A stretch of DNA of 14,864 nucleotides from JAZLDV01 sp045614925 (GCA_045614925.1 JAZLDV010000046.1:1-14864), one strand, 5' to 3'; positions 1 through 7,315 are shown, numbered from the stretch's first letter. Numbers and translations: made by a program. The notes: generated by a model not told the origin, from the sequence alone.

Positions 1-137
1 ACGAAAATTTACAGAATCGCTAAGTGAAAGATTGCTTGTGGATCGTAACTTAGTTAAATCTATTCTACAAGATAAGCTGTAGAAGTTCTATATGGGACGA
101 CTTTTGGACAGGGGTTCGATTCCCCTCACCTCCACCA
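1..137 (+). ncRNA. ssrA: tmRNA (ssrA), 3' part only
   Basis: The stretch ends in a tRNA-like T arm and acceptor: GGACAGGGGTTCGATTCCCC pairs across the TTCGATT loop and is followed by TCACCTCCACCA with an encoded CCA at 135-137. The preceding GGGACGACTTTT and the hairpin CTACA/TGTAG near 73-91 fit the tmRNA 3' domain and its last pseudoknot. tmRNA rescues stalled ribosomes by trans-translation. The tag-coding part and the 5' acceptor strand lie before the window, so the gene is partial. An ordinary tRNA is excluded because no anticodon arm or D arm precedes the T arm at the right distance. The 3' end is a well-known integration site for tyrosine recombinases, which matters for the repeat noted downstream. 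Confidence 0.88.
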
Positions 138-141
138 ATAA
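123..141 (+). repeat. Direct repeat, left copy (candidate attL core, ssrA 3' end)
   Basis: CCCTCACCTCCACCAATAA forms the last bases of ssrA plus four bases past its CCA. It recurs exactly at 1823-1841, 1,700 bp away. Weaker similarity extends left of the core (TTCGATTC here, TTCAATTC plus a 2-nt insertion at the other copy). Confidence 0.8.
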
Positions 142-147
142 AACCAC

Positions 148-171
148 AACGCTGATTAGTCAGCGTTTTTT
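148..171 (+). terminator. Intrinsic terminator after ssrA (element side)
   Basis: An 8-bp stem AACGCTGA/TCAGCGTT with loop TTAG is followed by a run of six T. It ends ssrA transcription 11 nt past the CCA. If the 19-nt repeat here is an attachment core, this terminator was brought in by the inserted element. Confidence 0.85.
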
Positions 172-280
172 AATTTTAAATATAGTTACAGGGAAGATGT
201 AGGGATGTTATATATTTTTATATAGAGATAAAGCAAAGTTAATAAAATAATCATTACGTAAATGAATAAAAATGCCGGTG

Positions 281-298
281 ACGTCAAAAATATTCAAT
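281..298 (+). repeat. Direct repeat ACGTCAAAAATATTCAAT, copy 1
   Basis: An 18-nt exact repeat of 356-373, upstream of the ATPase promoter and exactly 75 nt from the second copy. The shared half-site is GTCAA-N5-TTCAAT. Confidence 0.75.
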
Positions 299-303
299 AT
301 AAC

Positions 304-332
304 TTGTTGATATATAAAAAGAGGAGTATAAT
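304..332 (+). promoter_or_regulatory. Probable promoter of the ATPase gene
   Basis: A perfect TATAAT at 327-332 has TTGTTG at 304-309 with a 17-nt spacer. Transcription would start near 339, inside the dyad at 333-376, giving a leader of about 95 nt. Confidence 0.5.
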
Positions 333-376
333 ATCATTGAACAAACTTGACAAATACGTCAAAAATATTCAATGAT
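333..376. promoter_or_regulatory. Two-step dyad, candidate operator or leader hairpin
   Basis: ATCATTGAA (333-341) pairs with TTCAATGAT (368-376), and inside it TTGAC (347-351) pairs with GTCAA (358-362); both share the centre 354.5. The right arm is the second copy of the 18-nt repeat. It sits just downstream of the predicted -10 box, so it could be an operator bound by a dimeric regulator or an RNA hairpin in the leader. Confidence 0.6.
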
Positions 377-435
377 TTGGAGAAATGTATTAAAAGCAAT
401 TAAAAGTAATAAATGTATAGTATAGGAGGATGAAT

Positions 436-1689
436 ATGGAGATTAAAAGAGAAAAGTATCTGAACGATTTGATTAATCGTATGCATAATGGAATGATAAA
501 AGTAATAACCGGGATTAGAAGGAGCGGAAAGTCTTATCTTTTGTTCAATATCTTCAAGAATTATTTATTAGATTTAGGTATTCCTGAATCACATATAATT
601 ATGATTGAATTAGATCAACGTAAGAATAGGAAATATCGTAACCCTGATGCAATACTAGATTATATTGATTCATTGATCGAAGATGACAAGCAATACTACA
701 TTATGCTCGACGAAGTACAAATGTTAGAAGAATTTGTAGAAGTTTTAAATTCACTTCTTCACATAAAGAATGCTGATATCTATGTAACTGGTAGTAATTC
801 GAAATTTTTATCTAAAGATGTGATTACAGAATTTAGAGGTAGGGGTGATGAAGTTCATATTTATCCATTAACCTTTAAAGAATTTATGACTGCTTATGAA
901 GGTGATGTATACCATGGTTGGGCTGAATATGTAGTATATGGAGGATTACCTCTTACTGTAACAATGAAAACAGAAGAACAGAAAATTAGTTATTTAACTA
1001 ATCTGTTTAAGGAAACATATCTAAAGGATATAATAGAAAGGCATAACGTTGAAAAGACGCAAGAATTAGAGGACTTAATTAATATTCTAGCTTCTGCTAT
1101 TGGCTCACTAACAAACCCACCGAAAATTGAAGCTACATTCAAGAGTGTAATTCAGTCAACAATTAGTTTGAATACCATTAGACAGTATATAGAATATTTA
1201 GAAGATGCTTTTATTATTAATAAAGCAAATCGATACAATGTAAAAGGGCGAAAGTACATTGGAACTCCATTAAAGTATTATTTTGAAGATGTCGGGCTTA
1301 GAAATGCAAGATTGGGGTTTAGGCAAATTGAAGAGACGCATTTAATGGAAAATATAATTTATAACGAGTTGCGAAGTAGAGGATATTCTGTTGATGTGGG
1401 GGTAGTAGAAAAACGCGGAACTACTGAGAATGGAAAAGAGTACAGACAACAACTAGAGATAGATTTTGTAGCTAATTTAGGAAGCAAGCGATATTATATT
1501 CAATCTGCTTTCAGTTTGCCAACAGAAGAAAAACGTATTCAAGAAAAAGCTTCGCTTGTAAATGTAAAAGATTCTTTTAAAAAGATTATTATTGTAAAAG
1601 ATATAATGAATGTTACTAGAGACGAGGATGGAATTACAACAATGAGTATTTATGATTTTTTGCTTAAAGAAAACAGCTTAGAGTTATAA
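436..1689 (+). CDS. AAA_14 / DUF4143 family P-loop ATPase
   Basis: A 417-residue ATPase of the AAA_14 plus DUF4143 architecture, common in bacteria and archaea, whose physiological role is not established. The Walker A motif GIRRSGKS is at residues 26-33 and Walker B is YYIMLDEVQ at 87-95 (D92, E93). A sensor-like YVTGSNSKFL follows at 116-125, then an arginine-rich FRGRGDE near 133-139. The C-terminal DUF4143 part ends in a nuclease-fold-like segment (LEIDFV, then YYIQ about ten residues on), which may or may not be catalytic. An ATG at 430 abuts AGGAGG (424-429), so the ATG at 436, with 6-nt spacing, is the better start. There is no signal peptide or membrane segment. It is the only intact gene between the two ssrA-end repeats. 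Family assignment is firm; any role in the element is unknown. Confidence 0.9.
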   Translation: MEIKREKYLNDLINRMHNGMIKVITGIRRSGKSYLLFNIFKNYLLDLGIPESHIIMIELDQRKNRKYRNPDAILDYIDSLIEDDKQYYIMLDEVQMLEEFVEVLNSLLHIKNADIYVTGSNSKFLSKDVITEFRGRGDEVHIYPLTFKEFMTAYEGDVYHGWAEYVVYGGLPLTVTMKTEEQKISYLTNLFKETYLKDIIERHNVEKTQELEDLINILASAIGSLTNPPKIEATFKSVIQSTISLNTIRQYIEYLEDAFIINKANRYNVKGRKYIGTPLKYYFEDVGLRNARLGFRQIEETHLMENIIYNELRSRGYSVDVGVVEKRGTTENGKEYRQQLEIDFVANLGSKRYYIQSAFSLPTEEKRIQEKASLVNVKDSFKKIIIVKDIMNVTRDEDGITTMSIYDFLLKENSLEL

Positions 1690-1744
1690 AGTGATGTAGG
1701 AAACTTTTAGGGAAGATAAAGTTAAAAGAAGTGTATTTTAACTC

Positions 1745-1819
1745 AATTGAAGTAAACGAAATATGTTGATTTTATCAATGTTATTAGGAATTATAAAATC
1801 AACTATATTATCTTCAATT
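1745..1819. repeat. Imperfect inverted repeat beside the right att copy
   Basis: AATTGAAG (1745-1752) and GTTGATTTTAT (1765-1775) pair with ATAAAATCAAC (1793-1803) and CTTCAATT (1812-1819). It fills most of the gap between the ATPase stop and the repeat core. There is no T-run after it, so it is a poor terminator; a recombinase arm site or a simple structured spacer are alternatives. Confidence 0.6.
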
Positions 1820-1822
1820 CTT

Positions 1823-1841
1823 CCCTCACCTCCACCAATAA
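1823..1841 (+). repeat. Direct repeat, right copy (candidate attR core)
   Basis: This is an exact 19-nt copy of the ssrA 3' end including the CCA, not preceded by a T arm that could fold. It is followed by a second terminator of the kind that normally closes ssrA. That is the arrangement expected after site-specific integration at the end of a tmRNA gene, where the right-hand copy is the displaced original end. Confidence 0.78.
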
Positions 1842-1848
1842 GAAAAAT

Positions 1849-1871
1849 AAGCCCTTTATAAGGGCTTTTTT
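1849..1871 (+). terminator. Intrinsic terminator after the right ssrA-end copy
   Basis: An 8-bp stem AAGCCCTT/AAGGGCTT with loop TAT precedes six T. It is probably the ancestral ssrA terminator, displaced 1.7 kb from ssrA, and now can end transcription from the ATPase gene. The remaining 137 nt before the next stop codon (1872-2008) show nothing recognisable beyond AT-rich sequence. Confidence 0.85.
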
Positions 1872-2008
1872 ATTTCAGTGAGAAGATTTTGAGAAGTTTT
1901 ATTTATATATTCTATTAATGTTTTATCAGTTTCTTTTAATGAATGATAAAGTAGTTATAAGGAATTATAAAAATATAAATAATATGCATATAAATAAAAA
2001 GTGGATAA

Positions 2009-2782
2009 TTATTCAATAATTAAAGCAATTTGAGTAATGAAATTTTTTGGATCTGTATGATGAGGTGGACCTTCTAAGAAAAATTCTCTACATATTCCAG
2101 TTAGTTTGATATTGTTCTCTTTTGCATAAGCAATTAGATTTTCTCTAGTAGAAGGAATTGTCTCATATTCACCATGATGATAAATACAAAGTGCCTTTTC
2201 TTCGCGTAAATGGAATATATTTTCACCTGTTGAATTTGAAGGAACAACTATACAGTAAGAAACTTCATTAGGATTATTTATAGGATGCTCGATAAACAAT
2301 AAAAGTTTACCTGTATCTGAACCATAATACTTGATTGCTTCCATAAATGTATCACGTAGTATGGAGGTTTTAGCTTCGATTGTATTGCTTTGAATTGTCT
2401 TACTGTAGATTGTCTGTTCAGGTATTGTAATGAATTGAATTTTTAAATCATTTTCTGTTTTCGCACGCTCTTTTAATTTTTCAATATTTAATGATAATTC
2501 ATCCCTAAGTTTTTCTAAACGATTAATTAATGGGATAAGATTTGTATCACCGCTGTAATATTGGTGAATTTCATCCAAAGACAGTCCTAGCTTTTGTAAA
2601 GTACGTACTGTACGAATTCTTACAATTGAATCTGCTGTATAATAGCGATTTCCTGTAGTACCTTCTTTTTTATCAGGCAAGATAAGACCTTTAGTTTCAT
2701 AATTTAGAATAATTTTTCGTGTAATATTGAGTGTTTTCGCAACTTCTCCAATTGACATTAATATAGGGTTTGATTGTTTCAT
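2009..2782 (-). CDS. MerR-family regulator with GyrI-like ligand domain
   Basis: A 257-residue transcription regulator. The N-terminal winged helix-turn-helix of MerR type spans about residues 8-75 (IGEVAKTLNITRKIILNYE, then GNRYYTADSIVRIRTVRTLQKLGLSLDEI). A coiled-coil dimerisation helix follows at about 82-108. Residues from about 115 form a GyrI/BmrR-like effector domain, recognised by the ending REFFLEGPPHHTDPKNFITQI. Proteins of this build usually bind hydrophobic or cationic small molecules and activate an efflux or detoxification gene, often with autoregulation. No such target is adjacent: the neighbour across the divergent gap is a broken surface-protein gene. The ATG has AAGGAG at 2788-2793 with normal spacing. 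The ligand is not deducible. Confidence 0.9.
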   Translation of the reverse strand: MKQSNPILMSIGEVAKTLNITRKIILNYETKGLILPDKKEGTTGNRYYTADSIVRIRTVRTLQKLGLSLDEIHQYYSGDTNLIPLINRLEKLRDELSLNIEKLKERAKTENDLKIQFITIPEQTIYSKTIQSNTIEAKTSILRDTFMEAIKYYGSDTGKLLLFIEHPINNPNEVSYCIVVPSNSTGENIFHLREEKALCIYHHGEYETIPSTRENLIAYAKENNIKLTGICREFFLEGPPHHTDPKNFITQIALIIE

Positions 2783-2808
2783 ATTAGCTCCTTAAAAAAA
2801 TATCTTGC

Positions 2809-2828
2809 ATCGCCCATCAATGGTCGAT
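2809..2828. promoter_or_regulatory. 20-nt palindrome in the MerR leader, candidate operator
   Basis: On the minus strand ATCGACCAT-TG-ATGGGCGAT is a dyad with a single mismatch, lying between the -10 box and the ribosome site. It is the most GC-rich sequence in the intergenic region. Binding there would block elongation or initiation, so autorepression is a reasonable guess. Confidence 0.5.
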
Positions 2829-2836
2829 ATATACTA

Positions 2837-2866
2837 ATTATAGTAAATAATTGAATAATTTGTCAA
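2837..2866 (-). promoter_or_regulatory. Sigma-A promoter of the MerR gene
   Basis: On the minus strand TTGACA (2861-2866) and TATAAT (2837-2842), both perfect consensus, are separated by 18 nt. The slightly long spacer is closer to ordinary promoters than to the 19-20 nt spacers of MerR-activated ones. Confidence 0.8.
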
Positions 2867-2931
2867 TTAAACGCATGGATAATTAATGACAATTATGAAA
2901 GTTATTATAAAACTAATAGAGGAGGGAAAAT

Positions 2932-4613
2932 ATGAAAAAATTACTAGAAAAACTTGCGGCCAATAATTTTTTAAAGAATATTATGGTCATTTTAGTTGCT
3001 GTGATGTTTTTTTGTACAACATTATATGCCTCATATTTAGAACAGACTCCTTTATATACATTACAAAATATGGGAAAAGAGTTTATTATTAAAGTTTTTT
3101 CTAAGGATGATAAGATGACTACAAGTGATATTAAAGATGCATTCTTGATTAGAGGAAAAACTTATTCGCAAATTATAGGAACAACAAATGAATTTGAAGA
3201 AGAACCATCATATTCAATACGATTAAATAATGATAATTTAATTTTTGATGATTATACTGAAACAGTACTTACAGAAGATTATTTAAGTCAAATCTTAATT
3301 GATAAGGTAAGTGCAGTTGAAAAATTTATTGATGTATCAGAGTCAGTTGACTCTATAAATAGATATATTAATGGTTCATTAGATGGTAATAACCCTGAAA
3401 CATATTCTTTCAGTGATAGCTACAAGCCAATCTATGCACCAACTAAGCCAAGATATAAATTTAATGGTTGGTATATTGATCCAGCATTAGAAAAAGAATT
3501 AGAATTCTTAAAACTAGGTGTACTAACATTTGCAAATTATCATGAGCAAATGCTGTATGCAAAAATGCTGCCAATTGAATATAAAGATGCATTCTATCAA
3601 GGTACTGAAAATGTATCACCTGTAACCCACACAATTAATTATGGTCAAGAGTTAAACCTTGATTATTACAGCAGTAATATTAAAAATAACAAAGCAGGTT
3701 ATACATTACTTGGATGGGCAACTAAAAAAGATAGTAGTGAAGTATAATTTACTACAAGTCAAATAGTTTCTAATCTTACAGAGGAAGATGGTGCACAATA
3801 AAACTTTATGCAGTATGGCAATTTAATGATATTCTATCAATTATACTATGGGTAAACATACACTTGAAACAAGTGAAAATTATCCTTAAATTATTCAATT
3901 GAAACATAAGAAAACATTAATTTACCACTCTATCACCAAAAGCTCAGTGGTTTGTACTCTGATGCTGATTACAATATACCAATTAGCAAGATAGCGGTTA
4001 AAGATGCACAAACCAATTATAACCTATATGCAAAATAGGAACAATCGATACAGGAAGAGTATCAAGGACAATGGATATATCTTCTTATGAGTTAACAATC
4101 AATTTCTATATATGGTATTCAAAAACTATTATTGGAAATTGTGCTTAAAAGGGTACTGATGCTGGTTACTCTGACAACACTTCTCGCACAGAAAAAACAT
4201 ATAGTATTTATAAAGGTAGTGGTGATGATGGTTAGGATTATAGGAACTTAGTAATAGATGTAAAAGTACATGATAAGTCTAAACCATCAATAAAATAAGT
4301 AGTGCCATTTGCATTTACTGATTATAAGAAAGGTGAAGAAGTAATGTTAACTGTTATTTATTCTGAACCTATCAATTCTATTAGTGGAAATAAAGCACTT
4401 ACTCTACCTTCAAGATTATCTAAATATTTTGAAAGTCTTACTTATGTAGACAATAGCAAAGGAACAAACGCTATTGTATTTAAAGTTAAGGCCAAAGAAG
4501 ATATTTCAGCTGATACAGTACAAAATATTATTTACCAATATCTTGCTTTCCCAGAAAGTAACTATAAAATGATGGATTTGTTGCAAACATCTGTTCACTT
4601 TCTATTACAGTAA
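2932..4613 (+). pseudogene. Decayed surface protein with InlB-type (Flg_new) repeats
   Basis: The first 271 codons (2932-3747) are open, with SD GAGGAGG at 2919-2925. They encode a hydrophobic N-terminal signal or anchor (about residues 15-35) and then repeat modules of InlB/Flg_new type (PTKPRYKFNGWYIDP; KAGYTLLGWATKKD). The module carrying GWATKKD is cut by TAA at 3745, but coding sense continues past it: TTSQIVSNLTEEDGA in the same frame, KLYAVW at about 3801-3818 in another, then GLYSDADYNIPISKI ending in a TAG at 4036 where the family has Trp. A further frame carries DNTSRTEKTYSIYKG and VHDKSKPSIK with stops at 4233 and 4296, and an open stretch 4302-4613. At least three frame changes and five stops are visible. 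The intact gene was probably an exported, cell-wall-associated protein. Confidence 0.8.
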
Positions 4614-4641
4614 AAGATGTCATTCACTTGACATCTTTTTT
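4612..4641 (+). terminator. Intrinsic terminator at the end of the broken surface gene
   Basis: An 11-bp perfect stem AAAAGATGTCA/TGACATCTTTT with a 6-nt loop is followed by T-rich sequence. It has survived intact although the gene before it has not. Confidence 0.75.
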
Positions 4642-4662
4642 ATTTTTGTAATGTAAATATGA

Positions 4663-4755
4663 AAAAATTATTTAGATAAACCCTTGTCAATAGATGATAC
4701 CTCTGGTCATGGTACTGCTGTTGCATCTGCCGGGAATGATTATGCAAAAAGGTGA
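4663..4755 (+). pseudogene. Fragment of a subtilisin-like serine protease
   Basis: One frame reads LDKPLSIDDTSGHGTAVAS, and SGHGTAVAS matches the motif around the catalytic histidine of the subtilase (S8) family. The frame is closed by TGA on both sides (4660 and 4753). Beyond it, short pieces in other frames (KYYAAGYRTVLAIDH; SRTSDGTKYI) may be further remnants up to about 4860. No catalytic Asp or Ser region survives nearby. The stretch 4756-4893 has no other recognisable content. Confidence 0.5.
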
Positions 4756-4893
4756 GAATCTAAATACTATGCTGCAGGTTATAGGACAGTATTAGCTATC
4801 GATCACTAAATAGAGAAGAAACAGAAATTTCACGTACGAGTGATGGAACTAAATATATTTAAAAAAATTTTGAATAAATTTTATTTATCTAAA

Positions 4894-4922
4894 TTGACAT
4901 AACTGTCTACTTTTGATAGACT
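4894..4922 (+). promoter_or_regulatory. Promoter of the blaI-M56 operon
   Basis: A perfect TTGACA at 4894-4899 and TAGACT at 4917-4922 are separated by 17 nt. The -10 box is embedded in an operator-like dyad. Confidence 0.75.
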
Positions 4923-4946
4923 AAAAATGTCTATAAGAGATAGACA
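4904..4946. promoter_or_regulatory. Two BlaI-type operator dyads
   Basis: TGTCTAT-AAGAG-ATAGACA at 4928-4946 is a perfect 7-bp dyad. A related imperfect copy, TGTCTAC-TTTTG-ATAGACT, is at 4904-4922. The two starts are 24 nt apart. The upstream copy covers spacer and -10, the downstream copy the transcription start and the edge of the ribosome site. This is the layout expected for autorepression by a BlaI/MecI dimer. Confidence 0.75.
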
Positions 4947-4958
4947 GGAGGTGTTGTT

Positions 4959-5321
4959 ATGGAAGATATGAAATTAGGTATGGTTGAAGCTAAGTTTGCA
5001 GATATTGTTTGGGAAAATGAGCCAATGACTACAAAAGAGTTAGTTCAATTATGTGAAGAACATTTGAATTGGAAAAGAACAACAACATATACTGTTTTAA
5101 AGAAATTATGCAATAGAGGATTATTTAATACTGAAAATAGTATTGTAAGTGCACTTATAAGTAAAGAACAGTTTTATGCTATTCAAAGTGAAAAATTTGT
5201 TGAAGAAACTTTCCAAGGATCTTTACCTGCTTTTATTGCTGCTTTTTCTAAAAGAAAAACATTAACAACAAAAGAAATACAAGAAATAAGAGCAATGATA
5301 GATTCATTAGAGGAGGAATAA
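4959..5321 (+). CDS. BlaI/MecI-family transcriptional repressor
   Basis: A 120-residue winged-helix repressor of BlaI/MecI/CopY type, of usual family length. The DNA-binding domain covers about residues 8-75, with the recognition helix in WKRTTTYTVLKKLCNRG. The C-terminal helices (about 80-120) form the dimer arm in this family. The ATG has AGGAGG at 4946-4951, which overlaps the last base of the downstream dyad, so bound repressor would also shield the start region. The partner protease begins 3 nt after its stop. Family repressors are released when the M56 partner triggers their cleavage. The inducer here is not evident, since no beta-lactamase or mecA-like gene is in the window. Confidence 0.92.
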   Translation: MEDMKLGMVEAKFADIVWENEPMTTKELVQLCEEHLNWKRTTTYTVLKKLCNRGLFNTENSIVSALISKEQFYAIQSEKFVEETFQGSLPAFIAAFSKRKTLTTKEIQEIRAMIDSLEEE

Positions 5322-5324
5322 TTT

Positions 5325-7280
5325 ATGACTGAATTATTTTTATCTCTAGTTAATTTAAGTATTAAAGCAAGCTGGTTAGTTTTAGCAGTAATATTAATTA
5401 GATGTTTGTTTAAAAGAATTCCTAAAAATATATTATGTATATTATGGGGATTAGTAGGGATAAGACTAGTTATGCCTTTTTCTATTCAGACAACATTAAG
5501 TTTACTTCCTAGTTCTCAGACAATAAACACATCTATTCATCAATCTAAACCCGTTATTGAAACTGGAATTCATGCGATAGATGTTCCAATAAATCATTCA
5601 ATAAGTACTTATTATTTTGAAGGTGTAACAGTTAAGGCAGGATATTTTGAATCGTTAGTATCAATTTTATCTATTATATGGATAATAGGAATGATATTAA
5701 TGATTGTTTATAGTGTTTATTCTTATTATAAAATTTATAAAAAAGTCTATATATCTTTACAATATAGTGAAAATGTTTATATATGTGATGATATTGATAC
5801 TCCATTTGTATTAGGAGTAATAAATCCTAAAATATATATACCTTCATATTTATCAGATGAACAAATTTATTATGTCTTAAAACATGAATATTCTCATATT
5901 AAAAGAAAAGATCATTTATATAAACCATTTGCTTTTCTATTATTAACAGTTTATTGGTTTAATCCAATATTATGGTTTGCTTATATTCTATTGTGTAGAG
6001 ATATAGAAGCAGCATGTGATGAATATGTAATTAAGCATATGGAAAACCAAGATAAAAAATCATATCTTGATACATTATTTAAATGTAGTGTTCAAAGATA
6101 TATGATTATGGCATGCCCTTTAGCATTTGGAGAAACTGATGTAAAATCAAGAGTAAAAAATATTATTAAATATAAGAAACCAACTGTTATTATAAGTGTT
6201 GTTTCTATATTGTTATGTATACTTGCTGCGATTTCTTTTTTAACTGATCCTTTATATAATCGTATTATTGATATTAATGATTCATCATTAAATATTACTT
6301 TATTAGATAATGTGAGTGAAATACATTGTAATCTGTCTATAATTGATGACAATGATGAAGTAAATAAAATGATTAAACAATTATATGATATTAAAGTGAG
6401 TAGAAAAGAAATTTCTAAAAGTAGAGATGAAAATAGAGATAAAACATATAGTATAGGATTAAAATATGATAATGATTATATGACTTATGTAAATATAAGT
6501 CATGATTATTCATCATTGTGGATAGATAATGGTGTAAAACCTACATATAGTTATAAGATTAATAATGTATCTCATATTAAAGAAATCTGTAATGAATTAT
6601 TTAAAGATAATTCATATACGAATCATAGTTATAGTGATATTGTGGGATTATTAAAGAAATATGATAATGGATATACTTATGAAGATTTAACGAATATAGG
6701 AGAATTGTGTATGCATCCTAGAGGGACTTATATGAATAATAATAATTATATTTATATATCTAGTGAGCCTCATGTCTTAATGTCATATATGATAGATATT
6801 GAAGACAGAAATAGAAATATAACAACAACAATATTTATTGATGAAAAAGATTATGATGAAGTTACTCAAATATTACAAAAATATAATTATATAAGAATTG
6901 ATATAGAACCTGAAACAGATAATCAAAATCAAATAATCAAAGATGATATAGATCAATTATTAAATATTTTTGATTATTTAGATGTTAAATTTGTAACTGT
7001 CTTAAAAGAAACTTCATCAAGATTAGTTTATAATTTTAAATATGATGATATGGAAAAGATAAATGATTTTTGTTTACAATTAGAAAAACAAGGATATGTA
7101 TTAGAATCAAGTGATGGAACAATTGTTTCGGGATTTACATTATCAAATCATTATTATGATATGGAGATTATATTTATTCTTGATAATTATATTGATGAAT
7201 GGAAACATATTGCAGAAGATTCAAAAGATTTTATTCATGATATAAATGAAAATGTTATTATCGAAATAACTACAAAATAA
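5325..7280 (+). CDS. M56-family membrane metalloprotease (BlaR1-like, no PBP domain)
   Basis: A 651-residue polytopic protein and probable signal transducer for the upstream BlaI-type repressor. Membrane segments lie near residues 7-29, 36-55, 112-136, 200-224 and 285-307. The cytoplasmic zinc protease motif HEYSH is at 187-191, preceded by FVLGVINPKIYIPSYLS, with the third ligand probably E228 in DIEAACDE. Together these are hallmarks of peptidase family M56. After the last membrane segment come about 340 mostly hydrophilic residues, presumably extracellular. They show no penicillin-binding SxxK/SxN/KTG pattern, so this is not a classic beta-lactam sensor. AGGAGG at 5311-5316 lies inside the blaI end, giving tight operon coupling. 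The sensed signal is unknown. Confidence 0.88.
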   Translation: MTELFLSLVNLSIKASWLVLAVILIRCLFKRIPKNILCILWGLVGIRLVMPFSIQTTLSLLPSSQTINTSIHQSKPVIETGIHAIDVPINHSISTYYFEGVTVKAGYFESLVSILSIIWIIGMILMIVYSVYSYYKIYKKVYISLQYSENVYICDDIDTPFVLGVINPKIYIPSYLSDEQIYYVLKHEYSHIKRKDHLYKPFAFLLLTVYWFNPILWFAYILLCRDIEAACDEYVIKHMENQDKKSYLDTLFKCSVQRYMIMACPLAFGETDVKSRVKNIIKYKKPTVIISVVSILLCILAAISFLTDPLYNRIIDINDSSLNITLLDNVSEIHCNLSIIDDNDEVNKMIKQLYDIKVSRKEISKSRDENRDKTYSIGLKYDNDYMTYVNISHDYSSLWIDNGVKPTYSYKINNVSHIKEICNELFKDNSYTNHSYSDIVGLLKKYDNGYTYEDLTNIGELCMHPRGTYMNNNNYIYISSEPHVLMSYMIDIEDRNRNITTTIFIDEKDYDEVTQILQKYNYIRIDIEPETDNQNQIIKDDIDQLLNIFDYLDVKFVTVLKETSSRLVYNFKYDDMEKINDFCLQLEKQGYVLESSDGTIVSGFTLSNHYYDMEIIFILDNYIDEWKHIAEDSKDFIHDINENVIIEITTK

Positions 7281-7290
7281 TATAAATATA

Positions 7291-7315
7291 AAAAAAGCCC
7301 CTAGGGGCTTTTTTT
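7291..7315. terminator. Bidirectional terminator between convergent genes
   Basis: AAAAAAGCCCC-TA-GGGGCTTTTTT is symmetric with A-run and T-run on both sides, so it can end the blaI-M56 operon on the plus strand and the phospholipase operon on the minus strand. Confidence 0.88.

Larger units (their letters stand above)
123..1841. mobile_element. Candidate 1.7-kb integrative element or remnant in ssrA
   Basis: The stretch is bounded by the two 19-nt copies of the ssrA 3' end and keeps ssrA intact by supplying its own copy of the end and its own terminator. The only intact gene inside is an AAA_14/DUF4143 ATPase; no tyrosine or serine recombinase is visible in any frame. It could be a remnant of a larger island after deletion, or a unit moved by an integrase acting in trans. 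The repeat and its position at ssrA are seen directly; mobility is inferred. Confidence 0.6.

Noticed and set aside
1..137. A tRNA gene ending in CCA
   Set aside because: Only the T arm and acceptor 3' strand are present and the preceding sequence folds as in a tmRNA pseudoknot domain, not as anticodon and D arms.
281..373. CRISPR-like repeat pair upstream of the ATPase
   Set aside because: Only two copies exist, the repeat is 18 nt, the spacing is 75 nt and no cas gene is present; a regulatory repeat fits better.
1786..1972. 13-nt repeat AGGAATTATAAAA at 1786-1798 and 1960-1972
   Set aside because: It spans the right att copy and is interesting in position, but it is almost pure A/T and could easily arise by chance in this sequence.
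4302..4613. Separate small gene for a 103-residue protein
   Set aside because: It starts at an internal GTG without a ribosome site, its coding sense continues upstream through stop codons, and it shifts frame before the end, so it is the last fragment of the broken surface gene.
6092..6352. 86-codon minus-strand frame inside the M56 gene
   Set aside because: It lies wholly within a well-supported gene, has no ribosome site and reads as an antisense shadow.
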